Shown: piece by piece, positions 41,426 through 52,380 of the stretch
How positions within the stretch are numbered: position 1 is the stretch's first letter
Layout of the letters: each line of letters begins with the position of its first letter
Origin: Gracilibacillus salitolerans
GTDB taxonomy: Bacteria > Bacillota > Bacilli > Bacillales > Amphibacillaceae
Direction: 5' to 3'
Assembly (NCBI RefSeq): GCF_009650095.1
Contig: NZ_CP045915.1
Coordinates: 3,286,001-3,350,000, forward strand
Length of the DNA: 64,000 nt
Made by a program: the position numbers and the translations under genes
The notes under the pieces: model-generated
What the model saw: only the letters and a program-made list of their open reading frames with translations
Told to the model about the DNA's origin: nothing
Database searches by the model: none

Positions 41426-43930
41426 TTAATAGTTATTCCCTTTTATCCTAACGGGTCCGATTAATCCGGAGGGGAATGATTCTTTGTCCATTTGGTTGGC
41501 ACTATTATTGGTGACGCGGATACGAAGTAAGTTTTTGCCTTGCTTTACTAGTTCTCCTGAAAATGATACATGATATGGCGCCCACATTTTCACTTCTGAT
41601 TTTGAATGATTGAGCATTACTTCCGCTATTTCATAAACAGCACCTAAATCAATAACTACTTCATCCAATTTATCACCATCATATTCGAAGATAAATTGAT
41701 ATTCAATCGTACCTGAGAAATGTTGAAAATTCTCACATTTACTCCAATCATACAACTCATGCTTATTCCAAACACCCTTTGTTTTATCTTGTACAAGTAG
41801 CTTCGGACTAATTTCCACTACTTGATTAGATGCTTGTTTTTTAGCAGAAGCAAAGCCGTTTTTGTCTTCCACACACCAAATTATCGATTCTCGGCGCGGA
41901 AGGTCAAGCAAATATTCCTTTTCATTCTCTTGTGTTAATGGTCGAGCTTCACCTATCCATGGATTCCATTCCTTTGTCGGTTGATCAGAGATAAATTGTA
42001 TTTTCCCCTTATAATCTATATCACCTTCATTGGTTATAAAATAAAACAGACGACCATTCTTTCTTATTTTTGTTATTCTAATTGTCTGACTATCCCCCTC
42101 TAATATAGCATTTCTATATGATGAAAAATGTCTTTCAAGTTGTTCTTCGTCAGTTGGGGATATATAAATAGCCTGAGACAAGACTTCTTTGTCTATATTG
42201 TCAGTTATGAGATAAACTTTACCTCCATTTGATACAAACAATTCTAATTGCGCTACAACTGTTGGATCAAATATGGACAAATCTATATTATCAAGCACTA
42301 CCGAGCGATATGATTGTTGACCGATGAGAAGACGATCACCGTTTACTTCTATTTGATTGTCAACAAACAAGGATTCTTGCAAATAATTAAATTCTATTTG
42401 ATGCTCATAAAAGTGCTTAGCCACTTTCCATGGCATATGATTATTTAAAGCTAAAATTGCTATCTCTGCCTGATTTGCACTATCTGTCATTAGCCAACTA
42501 ATCCTTTTAATATACATACTGAAATATCGGTAATACGGCCACCAAACATTATTCGGACCAACATCAGGCGGGCGTTCATGACTTCTTTCTTCACCTTCTA
42601 TTGAATAGTAAAAGGCATGTGGGCAAAATAAATTCACTCCTCTTACCGCCAGCCAATCTGTATACCATTTCATGTCAGATGCTGAAAGATTCCAACTATT
42701 ATCAACACCACAAACACCTAAATACTCATTCAAGTTTCTACGTCGATTATAATGCCTACCAGCATCACTACCACATTTTGCGGCAGTGGAGTGTTGACCA
42801 GTTATCCCCTTTTCTTTTTCAGGTGCTACCCATCTCCAAACCACATCTTGACCCGGAATGGTAAAAGGTTTTAGTAGACCAATATCATCACTTTTGGCAG
42901 GATGGCCTGTTAAAAATAACTGATTATTTTCACACCATTCTGCAATCGGTATATAATAGGTTTCTAGCATTCGCTTATTAATTGCTTTTTCGTAGGTTTG
43001 CTTTACTATTTTTGTTTTTTCACCAATATCAAAAAACAAACCTGGTAGATCTTCAATATGTAAACCCTCATGATATAAATATCTCTCAAAGTCATTCGTC
43101 CATGGCAGGCAACCTGGCTTGGCATTTCTTCCTGTAATATCCGGTTCATCTGTAAACATTGCGAAAATGGTATTTCCAAAATATTCACCTACCACTTCCT
43201 TGTATCTCTCATGTGTTATATCGATAAACGCTTTTACCGCCGCAGGATTTAAGAGATCAGCTGAACGTGGTGCATTTATTTGTCCATCATCCTGATTCTT
43301 ATGGATTCCTCTAATGGTACCGTGTGTATAACTTTCCACTAAAAAAATACAAGTATAATCCTCTTCTTTTCGATTATTCACTTGAAAATATGATTCGATT
43401 ACCTCTTCAGAGATCTTAACTTTTTCATTATTCATTTCAACAATTTGTGCATTTAAGGGATAGAGACAGCTAATATGGCCCTGATGATAGCTATTTCTTC
43501 CGTTTTTCGCTAAATAAACTGCCACCAAACGATCATCCTTTTGCATGGGGATCTCGATTGTTTGATTTAATCGATCAATGACCTTAACAAACAATCCTCT
43601 ACTTGCAAATGTTGGATCTTGTTCTACCACTTTGCCATTAGCTGCTCCAGAAGGATACATGGCTTCATCATACAAAATAACATGCATGTTACGTCTGTTT
43701 GCTTCTTCAATGGCAAACTTTACATATTCCATAAATTCTTCAGATAAATATTTTGTTTGTTCAGGAATACCAATTCTAGGATGTAAGACAAAGCCTTCCA
43801 CACCCTTATCTTGAAAATCTTCTATTTGATTTTGTAATTTTTCTTTATCTAGACGGTCATTCCAAAACCAAAAAGGCATTGGTGAAAACTCTGATGTCGG
43901 ATTTAAAAATTGTTGGTATAAAGTATCCAT
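41426..43930 (-). CDS. GH106-type alpha-L-rhamnosidase
   Basis: An 834-residue cytoplasmic glycosidase. The N terminus PFWFWNDRLDKEKLQNQIEDFQDKGVEGFVLHPR and VILYDEAMYPSGAA match the TIM-barrel domain of GH106-like enzymes. FAMFTDEPDI probably carries a catalytic acid, and a galactose-binding-like beta domain ends the protein (about 715-825). GH106 members remove alpha-L-rhamnose from rhamnogalacturonan, which fits the locus, but related sequences are often annotated only as glycosyl hydrolase. It overlaps neither neighbour (12 and 22 bases apart). Confidence 0.72.
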   Translation of the reverse strand: MDTLYQQFLNPTSEFSPMPFWFWNDRLDKEKLQNQIEDFQDKGVEGFVLHPRIGIPEQTKYLSEEFMEYVKFAIEEANRRNMHVILYDEAMYPSGAANGKVVEQDPTFASRGLFVKVIDRLNQTIEIPMQKDDRLVAVYLAKNGRNSYHQGHISCLYPLNAQIVEMNNEKVKISEEVIESYFQVNNRKEEDYTCIFLVESYTHGTIRGIHKNQDDGQINAPRSADLLNPAAVKAFIDITHERYKEVVGEYFGNTIFAMFTDEPDITGRNAKPGCLPWTNDFERYLYHEGLHIEDLPGLFFDIGEKTKIVKQTYEKAINKRMLETYYIPIAEWCENNQLFLTGHPAKSDDIGLLKPFTIPGQDVVWRWVAPEKEKGITGQHSTAAKCGSDAGRHYNRRRNLNEYLGVCGVDNSWNLSASDMKWYTDWLAVRGVNLFCPHAFYYSIEGEERSHERPPDVGPNNVWWPYYRYFSMYIKRISWLMTDSANQAEIAILALNNHMPWKVAKHFYEHQIEFNYLQESLFVDNQIEVNGDRLLIGQQSYRSVVLDNIDLSIFDPTVVAQLELFVSNGGKVYLITDNIDKEVLSQAIYISPTDEEQLERHFSSYRNAILEGDSQTIRITKIRKNGRLFYFITNEGDIDYKGKIQFISDQPTKEWNPWIGEARPLTQENEKEYLLDLPRRESIIWCVEDKNGFASAKKQASNQVVEISPKLLVQDKTKGVWNKHELYDWSKCENFQHFSGTIEYQFIFEYDGDKLDEVVIDLGAVYEIAEVMLNHSKSEVKMWAPYHVSFSGELVKQGKNLLRIRVTNNSANQMDKESFPSGLIGPVRIKGNNY

Positions 43931-43942
43931 TTACATTCCTCC

Positions 43943-46288
43943 CTAAAAATTGCTTGCTCTTGATTTCCGATATTGACTTGGAGGCAAACCTACATGTTTT
44001 TTAAATATTCTATTAAAATAACTATGTCTGTATCCAACTTCTTCTGCAATTTCATGTATTTTCATATTTGTTTGTAATAACAGCTCTTTTGCTTTATTCA
44101 TTCTTATTTTTGTCAGGTAATCTATAAAATTGTCACCATATACTTTTTTAAATGCTTTACTTAATGTATAAGGAGTTGTATCAACATAATCCGCACAACT
44201 TTCAAGTGAGATATCTTCCATGTAATGTTCCTCTATATAAGAAACAATTTTATCGACAACCATTTTCATTTCCATGTTCATATTATCTTCTACATAGGTA
44301 ATATATGGTGTGATTACTTGTTCAATTAACCATTTCACTACCCATTCTACTTCACGAAGTTGGGACAATTCTCCATACATATTGCGCCCTTTATACAATA
44401 CTACTGGATCAACACCTGAAAGTAATATTTCATGTTGAACCGCACTATATAATTGCATCATTCCAGCTCGAACACTAACTTCTTTGGTACTGTTTTCAAG
44501 AAGCTCATCGAAGAATTGACGGATTAACTCTTCCGTTTCATTGACTCTCCCTCTTCTAATACACTGTATAATTTCCTTTTCTATTTCAAAAGGATAGAAT
44601 AATTTTTGGCCTGACACATCTTTTTCCACTTCATTTAACATTAGGATTTGATTTTGATTATTAAAATCTCGAAAACGTTTAGCCCTTCCTATTTCTTCAA
44701 AAAGAATATTAATATCTTTTATTTTCGGTGTATTCGAACTGATAGTAATCGTGACATATCTCGATAATACGCGATTGATAGCTGTTGTAATATCATTGGC
44801 CAATTGTTCTAAAAGTTCCTTCAAATTTGTAATTTGGTTAGGAATAATTAAAAAGATAGTAACCGTCATATCATATTGATTGAGTACGGTGTATTGATCC
44901 ATATACTCTTTCGTCAAATCTTCAGCAATGTTTGCCATAGCAAAAGCAATTAAACTATCGTCATCATACTTATGTTCTTCATTGTTATACATTCCTGTTA
45001 ATTGAATATCTAATAATACAAAAGAGTGATTTTCTACATCCCACCTATAGTTCTCCATCCTTTTCTTTAATGCATTTTCGTCAAAGTCATATAAAAAACC
45101 TTTCGTTAGCTGAATAAGGAAGTTCTGTCTTAACTGCGGTATTTGATGTGTTATTCTTTTTTCCAATTTTTCACTTTCAAATGTCAACATATCTATGCGA
45201 TCACGGATTTGTTTAAACTCATCTTTAGTTCCTTCCGTTGTGGAGGGATTAGACGCTGTAAAACTACTTGTCAAGTTTCTTATAGGTTGATACAAACGGT
45301 TCGATGCAAATAATGTTAGTAAAAAAGCTAATCCAAAAACAGTCAAACTTGCAATAAGAATTACTTTTGAAATCGTAATAATTGGCGATGTAATAGCTGA
45401 TATAGGGGCAGCAGAGACATATGTCCACTGCGATCCAACACGATCAAAAGTGCCATAGGAGATCGAATAAGTTTTATCATTCCAATCCATTTGAAATGAC
45501 CGATCTGACATATCATGATTGGAAAACATGGAGACTAGCTTATTCGTAAAGTTATGCTCTGCAGATTCTTCAGTCGATAACAATAGTTCATTATTCTCAT
45601 CCATCAATAATGTAACCCCATTACTATAAGGGGTTAAGGTTTCGAGCGTACCTATAAGTCTTTCACTGTCTATAGAAACAATAATCGCTCCAAACGGACT
45701 GCTTATCACACCAGGTATTTGGTGTGTTAAGATCAGATTACTAGGATATTCTGTATGTTGAAAAAATTCTTCATCGTGATCCCAGGAAATATTATTAGGA
45801 GCTTCCACTAAAGTTTGATATGCTTTCTCTACTCCCCCCTCACTTATATGATTCAAATATGGATTAAATAAAACAGGTCCTTGTTCTGCTTCAATAAACA
45901 AATTAACTTCACCAATAAGAGATTGACTGCCTTGCAATATTAATAACTTTTTCATAATTTCTCTTGTTATTTGGAAGTCGTAAACAAAATCCGTGGAAGT
46001 TAGATGATAGTTAAACGTTGGCTCAAACGCCCAGTAAGTAAGGGATTCCTCCAAATTGTTAAATTGATCATCAATATTTTGCGACCGTTCCTCTATTTCT
46101 TCTAAATGGACTTTTCGCAATTCGTTTTCTGTAGAACTCAAACCAAATGTATAGATTGCGATACCTGATATAATGCCTGGAATAGAAGTAATAAATAAAA
46201 TCAACAGAAAACTTTTTCGAAAGTAATTACTCTGCCAACGACTAACGATCCAATTCTTCATATTTGAAAAAAACTTATTGTTTTCCAT
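43943..46288 (-). CDS. yesS: YesS-type membrane AraC regulator
   Basis: A 781-residue transcription factor anchored in the membrane: one segment at about 25-47, an extracellular sensor (to about 290), a second segment (about 297-320), a HAMP-like/helical middle part, and a C-terminal AraC-type double helix-turn-helix (about 680-780; ISLESCADYVDTTPYTLSKAFKKVYG and IHEIAEEVGYRHSYFNRIFKKHVGLPPSQYR). This matches YesS, the activator of rhamnogalacturonan genes in B. subtilis. It should sense extracellular sugars and activate the locus. The ATG at 46288 follows GAGGTGAAGAAA. A cre-like site lies just upstream. Confidence 0.9.
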   Translation of the reverse strand: MENNKFFSNMKNWIVSRWQSNYFRKSFLLILFITSIPGIISGIAIYTFGLSSTENELRKVHLEEIEERSQNIDDQFNNLEESLTYWAFEPTFNYHLTSTDFVYDFQITREIMKKLLILQGSQSLIGEVNLFIEAEQGPVLFNPYLNHISEGGVEKAYQTLVEAPNNISWDHDEEFFQHTEYPSNLILTHQIPGVISSPFGAIIVSIDSERLIGTLETLTPYSNGVTLLMDENNELLLSTEESAEHNFTNKLVSMFSNHDMSDRSFQMDWNDKTYSISYGTFDRVGSQWTYVSAAPISAITSPIITISKVILIASLTVFGLAFLLTLFASNRLYQPIRNLTSSFTASNPSTTEGTKDEFKQIRDRIDMLTFESEKLEKRITHQIPQLRQNFLIQLTKGFLYDFDENALKKRMENYRWDVENHSFVLLDIQLTGMYNNEEHKYDDDSLIAFAMANIAEDLTKEYMDQYTVLNQYDMTVTIFLIIPNQITNLKELLEQLANDITTAINRVLSRYVTITISSNTPKIKDINILFEEIGRAKRFRDFNNQNQILMLNEVEKDVSGQKLFYPFEIEKEIIQCIRRGRVNETEELIRQFFDELLENSTKEVSVRAGMMQLYSAVQHEILLSGVDPVVLYKGRNMYGELSQLREVEWVVKWLIEQVITPYITYVEDNMNMEMKMVVDKIVSYIEEHYMEDISLESCADYVDTTPYTLSKAFKKVYGDNFIDYLTKIRMNKAKELLLQTNMKIHEIAEEVGYRHSYFNRIFKKHVGLPPSQYRKSRASNF

Positions 46289-46322
46289 TTTCTTCACCTC
46301 ACATTAAATATCTTACCACAAT

Positions 46323-46336
46323 TGTAAGCACTTTCA
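46323..46336 (-). promoter_or_regulatory. cre-like CcpA site upstream of yesS
   Basis: Minus-strand TGAAAGTGCTTACA differs from the TGWAANCGNTNWCA consensus at one position (T for C in the centre). It lies in the 87-base gap before yesS, so the regulator gene may have its own repressible promoter. Confidence 0.5.
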
Positions 46337-46375
46337 TACTTTGTGAGGAAAGTGGAATTTTTTCAAAATTACTAT

Positions 46376-48982
46376 CTACTTAGTAACGTCCACAGCCTTC
46401 GAATCATCCCACATATCCAACTCTAGATATTGATCAATTAATTCTAAGCAAACAATTAAATTAAGGGACCATTGGGAGGCTGTATTCGTTGACATCGATT
46501 TTACTTCAAAAACTGGTTTTACATAGTCTAATGTTTTCTCAGCTTTTAATGGTGTTTTAATTTGCCAATGTGTGGAATCCACAAGTAAATATTGCCATGC
46601 TTGTTTTGCTAGCTTAGCATCTTTTTTATTTGCTGCAGCATATGCTACTAATGATGAAGATAACATAGAACTTCCCCACGGTTTATCTCCTTGAATCGCT
46701 CCAGAAGTCCTTTGCGATTTTTCTTCGTTTGTTAAATTATAAAATTCACCAAATTCCACCAGCATTTCCTTCCATTCGACATCTTCTAGAACTTGCGCCA
46801 TTTCCATCCAGACTTGAGCACCACCCATGCTCATCATTAAATGATGCCCCCAATTTTCATTTCCCATAAACTTTAATTCTCCGGTTCTTGGTTCATATCC
46901 GAAAACAGGACCAGTTAACAGACGATGAGGCATTTTTTTAATAGAATTAATACCAGTTAACATCTTATCTCTAAAATTAGTGTCTTCATATCGCTCCCAT
47001 CTCGTTAACCAATTAGAACAAAATGCTGCCCAGTCTGGCCCAGTCCGTACATGAGTAGGGAAATGATCCTTTGGAAAATACGCTCTCATTGGATCAAGGT
47101 GTTCTGTTGTATAATCAGCATTAACTACTTCATCCATAATATCACCGATCCGTTCATCTGCTGTCAGATAATAATATATTTTATGAAGTCCTGCAGCACC
47201 TATTCGTGCTTCTTTACATCCACACCCCCAATGAACCACATTATGCCTTGATCCAAGTCCTGCATATTCACCCAAATGGTATACATCAACTTCACTAGTA
47301 TGTCGTGTCATTGCTTCCGCAAACCGGAATATATCTTCTCGCCCAGAGCGTAAAAACATGTACCATAACCAATAATTTGGTGCTAGCTCGGTATTTTGCC
47401 AAGCACATCCACCTAAATCATATTTCCATACATGACGAATAGGATCATAGCTATGCATCACGTCCCCGTAATCCCAAAAACCGTACCAACCTCTTTGCTC
47501 CACTTCATTAAGATAAAATTGGAGAACTTCATCAAGTGCTTTTTCAATGTTCGCTTTTATTGGCGTACTTTCATCTTTTAAGCTCCAAACCCCCAATGCT
47601 TTCGTATCATGGTAATATGAGGGATCACATACTAATAAAGGTGGGACTTCTTTTTCTTCGACAATGGATTGCAATACTTCCTGATTCGGAGTATTATTGA
47701 AGAAATCAATAGTTATCTCACTAGTATTGCCGATTCCATAAGGAGTACTGCGAAATTCTTCAGCACCCTCATAAGACGATTTTACGTGTGTTTCTGAATC
47801 ATAATGTCTTAAATCCATCGATGGCGCATCTGGTGACCAAAACCATGCTGATAAGGTGGATATTTGTTCGGATAATTGTTTCACTTCTAGAGAAGATGGA
47901 TGTTTTTTCCAGAAATTCCGAACAGCAACTGCTATTCCTCCTGTTTCGCTACCAACATATGTTAAGCCACCTGCTCGTTTTCCAGATACAGCACAAATCC
48001 ACGCAAATTCTTCTCTTGTTTGCTTTGAAATGGTATAGGAATCAGCAGAAATTTGGACTAGCTTGAAATTATTCCATGTTGCAGAGTCATCCAATAATTC
48101 TAAAAAATTTTGATCATCAGAATTGAATTCAATAGGTCTTCCCGCAATTTGCTCCTTGTAGAGTTCTTCATATCTGCCGGAAGTACGCCAGGTTAGCATA
48201 CCTTTGGGAGACTCACTAAAAATACCGTTATCCCCTGCGAATCTTATATATCTGTTATATAATGGGCCATTCATTGGAATTTTAAAATCTATTCCAATTC
48301 CTTTGATAAAATCTTTATGTGGATTTCCATCATATAAAAATGTATGAACTGCTTTTATAGAAGTTTGACCTGTATAAAAATACAACCTAAGCGTAAAAGG
48401 AAGCCATTCACGATTATCTGTATTTATTTTGTGACTACCTGTAATTTTCACCACTGCTCTTATAGGTCCATCTTGTTCAACTACAACATTTTTAATTTCA
48501 CTATAGAATACTTCTTGCTTTGACGTTACTATTCCGTCCGTTTTATTTCTTGATTCTCGTATACCTTTTAAATACCCACCTTGACATACAAGATTATCCC
48601 CATGAGAAACTTCTCCAATTACAACATCTCCCTTTTTGTTTATTTTATAGCTCACCTCCCCTGTATTTATATAAATAGACTCTGGGCCATCTTCTAACTT
48701 AAGCGGATTCATTTCTTTCGTTATGTTACCCTTCTTAATCTGTAAGTGCTTTGTATTAACTTCATCCTTCAATGAAACAGCATGTGCTGTCCACTTCACA
48801 CTACCGTCTGGCCATAATGCAGTAGACCAACTTTGAAGAGGGATTTCAACTTCATTTCCATCAACAAGCTTTAAGGGATCTTTCTTATTTAACACACCTT
48901 TTTCCCATGGGATTCCCCATGTTAAGCCAGTAGATATTTTCGGTTTTTTTCCTAACCAAGATAAAGAAACGTTTACTTCCAT
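46376..48982 (-). CDS. yetA: YetA/PL26-type exo-rhamnogalacturonan lyase
   Basis: An 868-residue cytoplasmic protein homologous to B. subtilis YetA (about 857) and to the three-domain PcRGLX family (PL26), which removes unsaturated units from chain ends of rhamnogalacturonan. The N-terminal domain includes WGIPWEKGVL and LQSWSTALWPDGSVKWTAHAV; the alpha-barrel holds GFWDYGDVMHSYDP and VYHLGEYAGLGSRHNVVHWGCGC. Activity is inferred from the family. The ATG at 48982 follows GAGAGGAG at 10 bases and is preferred to a TTG upstream. It lies 23 bases after the GH2 gene. Confidence 0.82.
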   Translation of the reverse strand: MEVNVSLSWLGKKPKISTGLTWGIPWEKGVLNKKDPLKLVDGNEVEIPLQSWSTALWPDGSVKWTAHAVSLKDEVNTKHLQIKKGNITKEMNPLKLEDGPESIYINTGEVSYKINKKGDVVIGEVSHGDNLVCQGGYLKGIRESRNKTDGIVTSKQEVFYSEIKNVVVEQDGPIRAVVKITGSHKINTDNREWLPFTLRLYFYTGQTSIKAVHTFLYDGNPHKDFIKGIGIDFKIPMNGPLYNRYIRFAGDNGIFSESPKGMLTWRTSGRYEELYKEQIAGRPIEFNSDDQNFLELLDDSATWNNFKLVQISADSYTISKQTREEFAWICAVSGKRAGGLTYVGSETGGIAVAVRNFWKKHPSSLEVKQLSEQISTLSAWFWSPDAPSMDLRHYDSETHVKSSYEGAEEFRSTPYGIGNTSEITIDFFNNTPNQEVLQSIVEEKEVPPLLVCDPSYYHDTKALGVWSLKDESTPIKANIEKALDEVLQFYLNEVEQRGWYGFWDYGDVMHSYDPIRHVWKYDLGGCAWQNTELAPNYWLWYMFLRSGREDIFRFAEAMTRHTSEVDVYHLGEYAGLGSRHNVVHWGCGCKEARIGAAGLHKIYYYLTADERIGDIMDEVVNADYTTEHLDPMRAYFPKDHFPTHVRTGPDWAAFCSNWLTRWERYEDTNFRDKMLTGINSIKKMPHRLLTGPVFGYEPRTGELKFMGNENWGHHLMMSMGGAQVWMEMAQVLEDVEWKEMLVEFGEFYNLTNEEKSQRTSGAIQGDKPWGSSMLSSSLVAYAAANKKDAKLAKQAWQYLLVDSTHWQIKTPLKAEKTLDYVKPVFEVKSMSTNTASQWSLNLIVCLELIDQYLELDMWDDSKAVDVTK

Positions 48983-49005
48983 AGAATTTATGCTCCTCTC
49001 CAATT

Positions 49006-52000
49006 CTACTTTAATTTTGGAACTTCGATACGAAATAAACTTGCCTTCTCATCATAATAAGAAACAACATCTTTGATATAAGATATTACAGCATTTATTT
49101 CTACTATGAATACACCATCTTTATTGATATATGGCTCACTATTTAATAGGTTTTCTTCTCCGTTTACAAGAAGATGTGTACGCCCTTTCTCCGCGATGAC
49201 CGTTTCACCATCTGAAATTAACGTCAGGATTCCATTCTTTTCATCATATTGATAGTCAAATAAATGAGGATAACCTTTTTTCATACTCTCAATTATAAAT
49301 AATACCGGACTATAGACACTTCCATGCTCATAAATACTATAAATACCATTTGTATTAGGTTCTTGCCCATTTACCACTACCTTACAATATGTTTTATTAG
49401 GAGCAGTATATTTAGACGCATCCGCTTGTGGTATAGCTTTAAATTCAAAACTATTTTCAGGTGGATGCTCAGCATATGATGGTTCAAGATATTGTGGAAA
49501 ATTAAGTGATAGTGGGCTTATGTCAACAGATTTACTATGGATCTCAATGCTTTCCTCAGGTAATCCGTGCATTTTAGCTTTTAATATTATTTTACCTGCA
49601 TTTCTAGTGGAACGTATAAATACTCGATTGTTGCCACATTCTGCAAATACATAATTTTTATGAATTACACTATCTTCCTTTCCATAGCCATTGAAACGTC
49701 CACTATTATAACCACCTAGAAAAACACCCTCACCTTCAATCGTAAAATCTATCCTATCATCAGCTAGAGGGTGACGACGATGATGAATATCTAAAACCTC
49801 AACATCGACGTACACTATATCTGTTCCATCTGCTAATAATCCTCGATCCCCAGCATGTGCCTTAAGCTTTAATTTTGCAGGGTGAGATACTGTTTCCATT
49901 GTATCTGTAGCTACATGATCTCCATTATAATCATATGCTTTTGCTGTAATTGATCCAGATTGAGTAATATCAATATGATGAAACGGAAAAACAAATGTAT
50001 CTATTGGATTATCGCATTGAGCTACGTATTCTCCATTTATATAAAGTTTTATTTGGGCGATCGAATAACTACCAATTACATATACCGTTTTAACTTTTGG
50101 ATTTCTGTATCTATATTCTCCAGTTTTTTGCCAGTAAGTACCGTCAAATTCTTTAACAGGATAACGATAATTGCAACCTTCTTCAGGTGGATAGTTCCAA
50201 TGTCCAAGGACTTTTACCATTGGCACTGGAGATTGCATTGTCCGAAATACATCAAAGTTTTGCTTTTTAATGCGAATCGGGTCTACGCGTCCACTCATTC
50301 TGGCGTTTTCGCTTGCCGCTTGTCTTCCATGCTGAGCTGAATCTGTCCAACATAATGCAGCAGCTGCTGAATAATAATTATTCCCAGATGCTCCACCAAT
50401 GCGATCATTAAAAAATTCAGCATACCCTTTTGCTGCATATAGAGCTAAATCTTCGGAAGTAAGATCATGACAATCACCACCAATTTGTTTCCTACCACCT
50501 CGTCCTAACCATAAATTATCATAATCAAAATCAGGAGGTGAAAAATCATCCCAAACACGTCTAGGGGCTTCCTCTCGTAAATATTCCGTTTCTGTCACCG
50601 GCATTTTTTCAGATTGATATCGTCCAGCATGACGATTCAACATCGTACCTACATATTCCGCTTCATTTAATACTTCTTCTGTATTTAATGTACGGCACCC
50701 CATGTATCTGCCACCAGTAGGATCAAGCTTCTCCTTTAATAACCGCATTTCGCGCATATGTTCCTTATTAATGGAATTATTACCCGCTTCCCAGAACAAT
50801 ATCGAAGGATTATTTCTAAAATAAATGATGACATCTCTCATTAATTCAACACGTTGATCCCATTGCCTGCCAAAGTTCTCTCGTTCTTTATCACCAGCAG
50901 GTTGTGTACAAACAACACCAGAACGATCAAATGATCGTATATCTGCTGGACTACCTGCCACATGCATGAAACGGATATGATTTGCGTTACTTTCGCGAAT
51001 TAATTGGGCATCCACGTCATTAAGCCAATCTGGTGCTGTACCAATAGCCGCCCATTCATTAGCGGAACGTTGCGCATATCCTGTCAACCAAACACGAGAG
51101 TCGTTTATTTTCAACCCACCTTCAAAGTTATAAGACACTTTCCTAAAACCTGTAACATTTGTAACTTGATCTAAAACTTCTCCATTACATATGAGATTGG
51201 TTTGAATCGTATATAAGTATGGATCATCCGGCGACCAAAACCGTAAATTCGAACCTTGAGCTTTGGAGTTTACAACAGTCACCTCTAATGAATCCATTTG
51301 CGTAGGGGCGACTTCCTCTTCAGGTAGTGGAATATATCTATTTCCATCTTTTGCATAAGCATCCTTAGGCGTGATTGACAGAGGTGGTATATCAGGTAAA
51401 TTTTTTGCTTTTGGTATTTTTATGTTATCAGATGACATTCGTACTATCTCATGCCCGTTATGATCATATATGATCGACTCTAATGATACATTTTCTTCAA
51501 AGTCATTCTCATTTCTTATTTCAGCATGAACATTTATCATAGCTTTTTTGTTCTTAATATCATAATTTGAGCCGTAAATATATACTCCTTTCGTTTGAAG
51601 GTTACTATAAATCGGGAGTGTTATATGTAATTTGGGTTTAACGTGTAACCTGATATTCTTAGATAGACCACCTATACTTGGATTAAAATCATTCGCATTC
51701 CAAAAATATGCCACTCCTCGTACACTTTCATCAACATTGTCTGGATTTTGAGATGACATGAATGCACCTGGTGTTGCTCCTTCTACATTTGGCGTTTCAG
51801 CAACAAATGTATCTAAATTCCTTGACGAGGTATTATCAGTAGCAATAGCTATCAAGTTATCGGCTTCAAAATCGATAAATGGAGTTAAATCAAAGCCAAA
51901 TGGACCAACCCCTGCTTCATAATAACCTGCCATCGTTCCATTCACATATAGATAGCATGTTTGCCGAATTCCTTCAAACTCTATCAAACATTTCTTTCCT

Positions 52001-52311
52001 TTATGTTCAGAAGGTAGACTGAACCATTTTCGATAGAAGGAAAATGTTCTTTTTTGTCCACTTCCAGCATCTTCAATTCTTGAAACAAATAAATCTTTAT
52101 CATTATAAGTATGTGGAACTCCTACCGTCTCCCAATCTTTTTCCTCGTACTCTTTTTCATAAAAATATTTGCCTGTATCATCTCTCCATGCATCTAATGC
52201 CTTATTAAGTGGAAAATTATTTGCAAGTTTAAATTTCCATTCATAATTAAAATTATATATTTTTGATTGAACATTAATGTCTGTTAATGAATAGTTTTCA
52301 TTATTACTCAT
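49006..52311 (-). CDS. GH2-family glycosidase with atypical acid/base motif
   Basis: A large (1101-residue) GH2 protein, no signal peptide: sugar-binding jelly roll (about 20-230), Ig-like domain (about 230-400), TIM barrel (about 400-680), and C-terminal Ig-like domains (about 720-870) followed by further beta domains. The nucleophile region is TETEYLRE (E576). Where the family has Asn-Glu as acid/base, it reads WEAGNNS: W507, E508, N511, N512. Related enzymes in pectin loci are beta-galactosidases or act on side chains of rhamnogalacturonan; the substrate here is not certain. Start at 52311 has AGGAGG unusually far (about 14 bases). It is the first gene of the five-gene run to 40777. Confidence 0.78.
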   Translation of the reverse strand: MSNNENYSLTDINVQSKIYNFNYEWKFKLANNFPLNKALDAWRDDTGKYFYEKEYEEKDWETVGVPHTYNDKDLFVSRIEDAGSGQKRTFSFYRKWFSLPSEHKGKKCLIEFEGIRQTCYLYVNGTMAGYYEAGVGPFGFDLTPFIDFEADNLIAIATDNTSSRNLDTFVAETPNVEGATPGAFMSSQNPDNVDESVRGVAYFWNANDFNPSIGGLSKNIRLHVKPKLHITLPIYSNLQTKGVYIYGSNYDIKNKKAMINVHAEIRNENDFEENVSLESIIYDHNGHEIVRMSSDNIKIPKAKNLPDIPPLSITPKDAYAKDGNRYIPLPEEEVAPTQMDSLEVTVVNSKAQGSNLRFWSPDDPYLYTIQTNLICNGEVLDQVTNVTGFRKVSYNFEGGLKINDSRVWLTGYAQRSANEWAAIGTAPDWLNDVDAQLIRESNANHIRFMHVAGSPADIRSFDRSGVVCTQPAGDKERENFGRQWDQRVELMRDVIIYFRNNPSILFWEAGNNSINKEHMREMRLLKEKLDPTGGRYMGCRTLNTEEVLNEAEYVGTMLNRHAGRYQSEKMPVTETEYLREEAPRRVWDDFSPPDFDYDNLWLGRGGRKQIGGDCHDLTSEDLALYAAKGYAEFFNDRIGGASGNNYYSAAAALCWTDSAQHGRQAASENARMSGRVDPIRIKKQNFDVFRTMQSPVPMVKVLGHWNYPPEEGCNYRYPVKEFDGTYWQKTGEYRYRNPKVKTVYVIGSYSIAQIKLYINGEYVAQCDNPIDTFVFPFHHIDITQSGSITAKAYDYNGDHVATDTMETVSHPAKLKLKAHAGDRGLLADGTDIVYVDVEVLDIHHRRHPLADDRIDFTIEGEGVFLGGYNSGRFNGYGKEDSVIHKNYVFAECGNNRVFIRSTRNAGKIILKAKMHGLPEESIEIHSKSVDISPLSLNFPQYLEPSYAEHPPENSFEFKAIPQADASKYTAPNKTYCKVVVNGQEPNTNGIYSIYEHGSVYSPVLFIIESMKKGYPHLFDYQYDEKNGILTLISDGETVIAEKGRTHLLVNGEENLLNSEPYINKDGVFIVEINAVISYIKDVVSYYDEKASLFRIEVPKLK

Positions 52312-52380
52312 AATCTTTGTTGTTACCTCCTATTTTAATAAGTTCTATAAGGGGAAAAAATAATAATTAATGATCTTCTG

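Noticed and set aside
49960..50340. 126-residue + strand ORF inside the GH2 gene
   Set aside because: Shadow of a long conserved coding region on the other strand.
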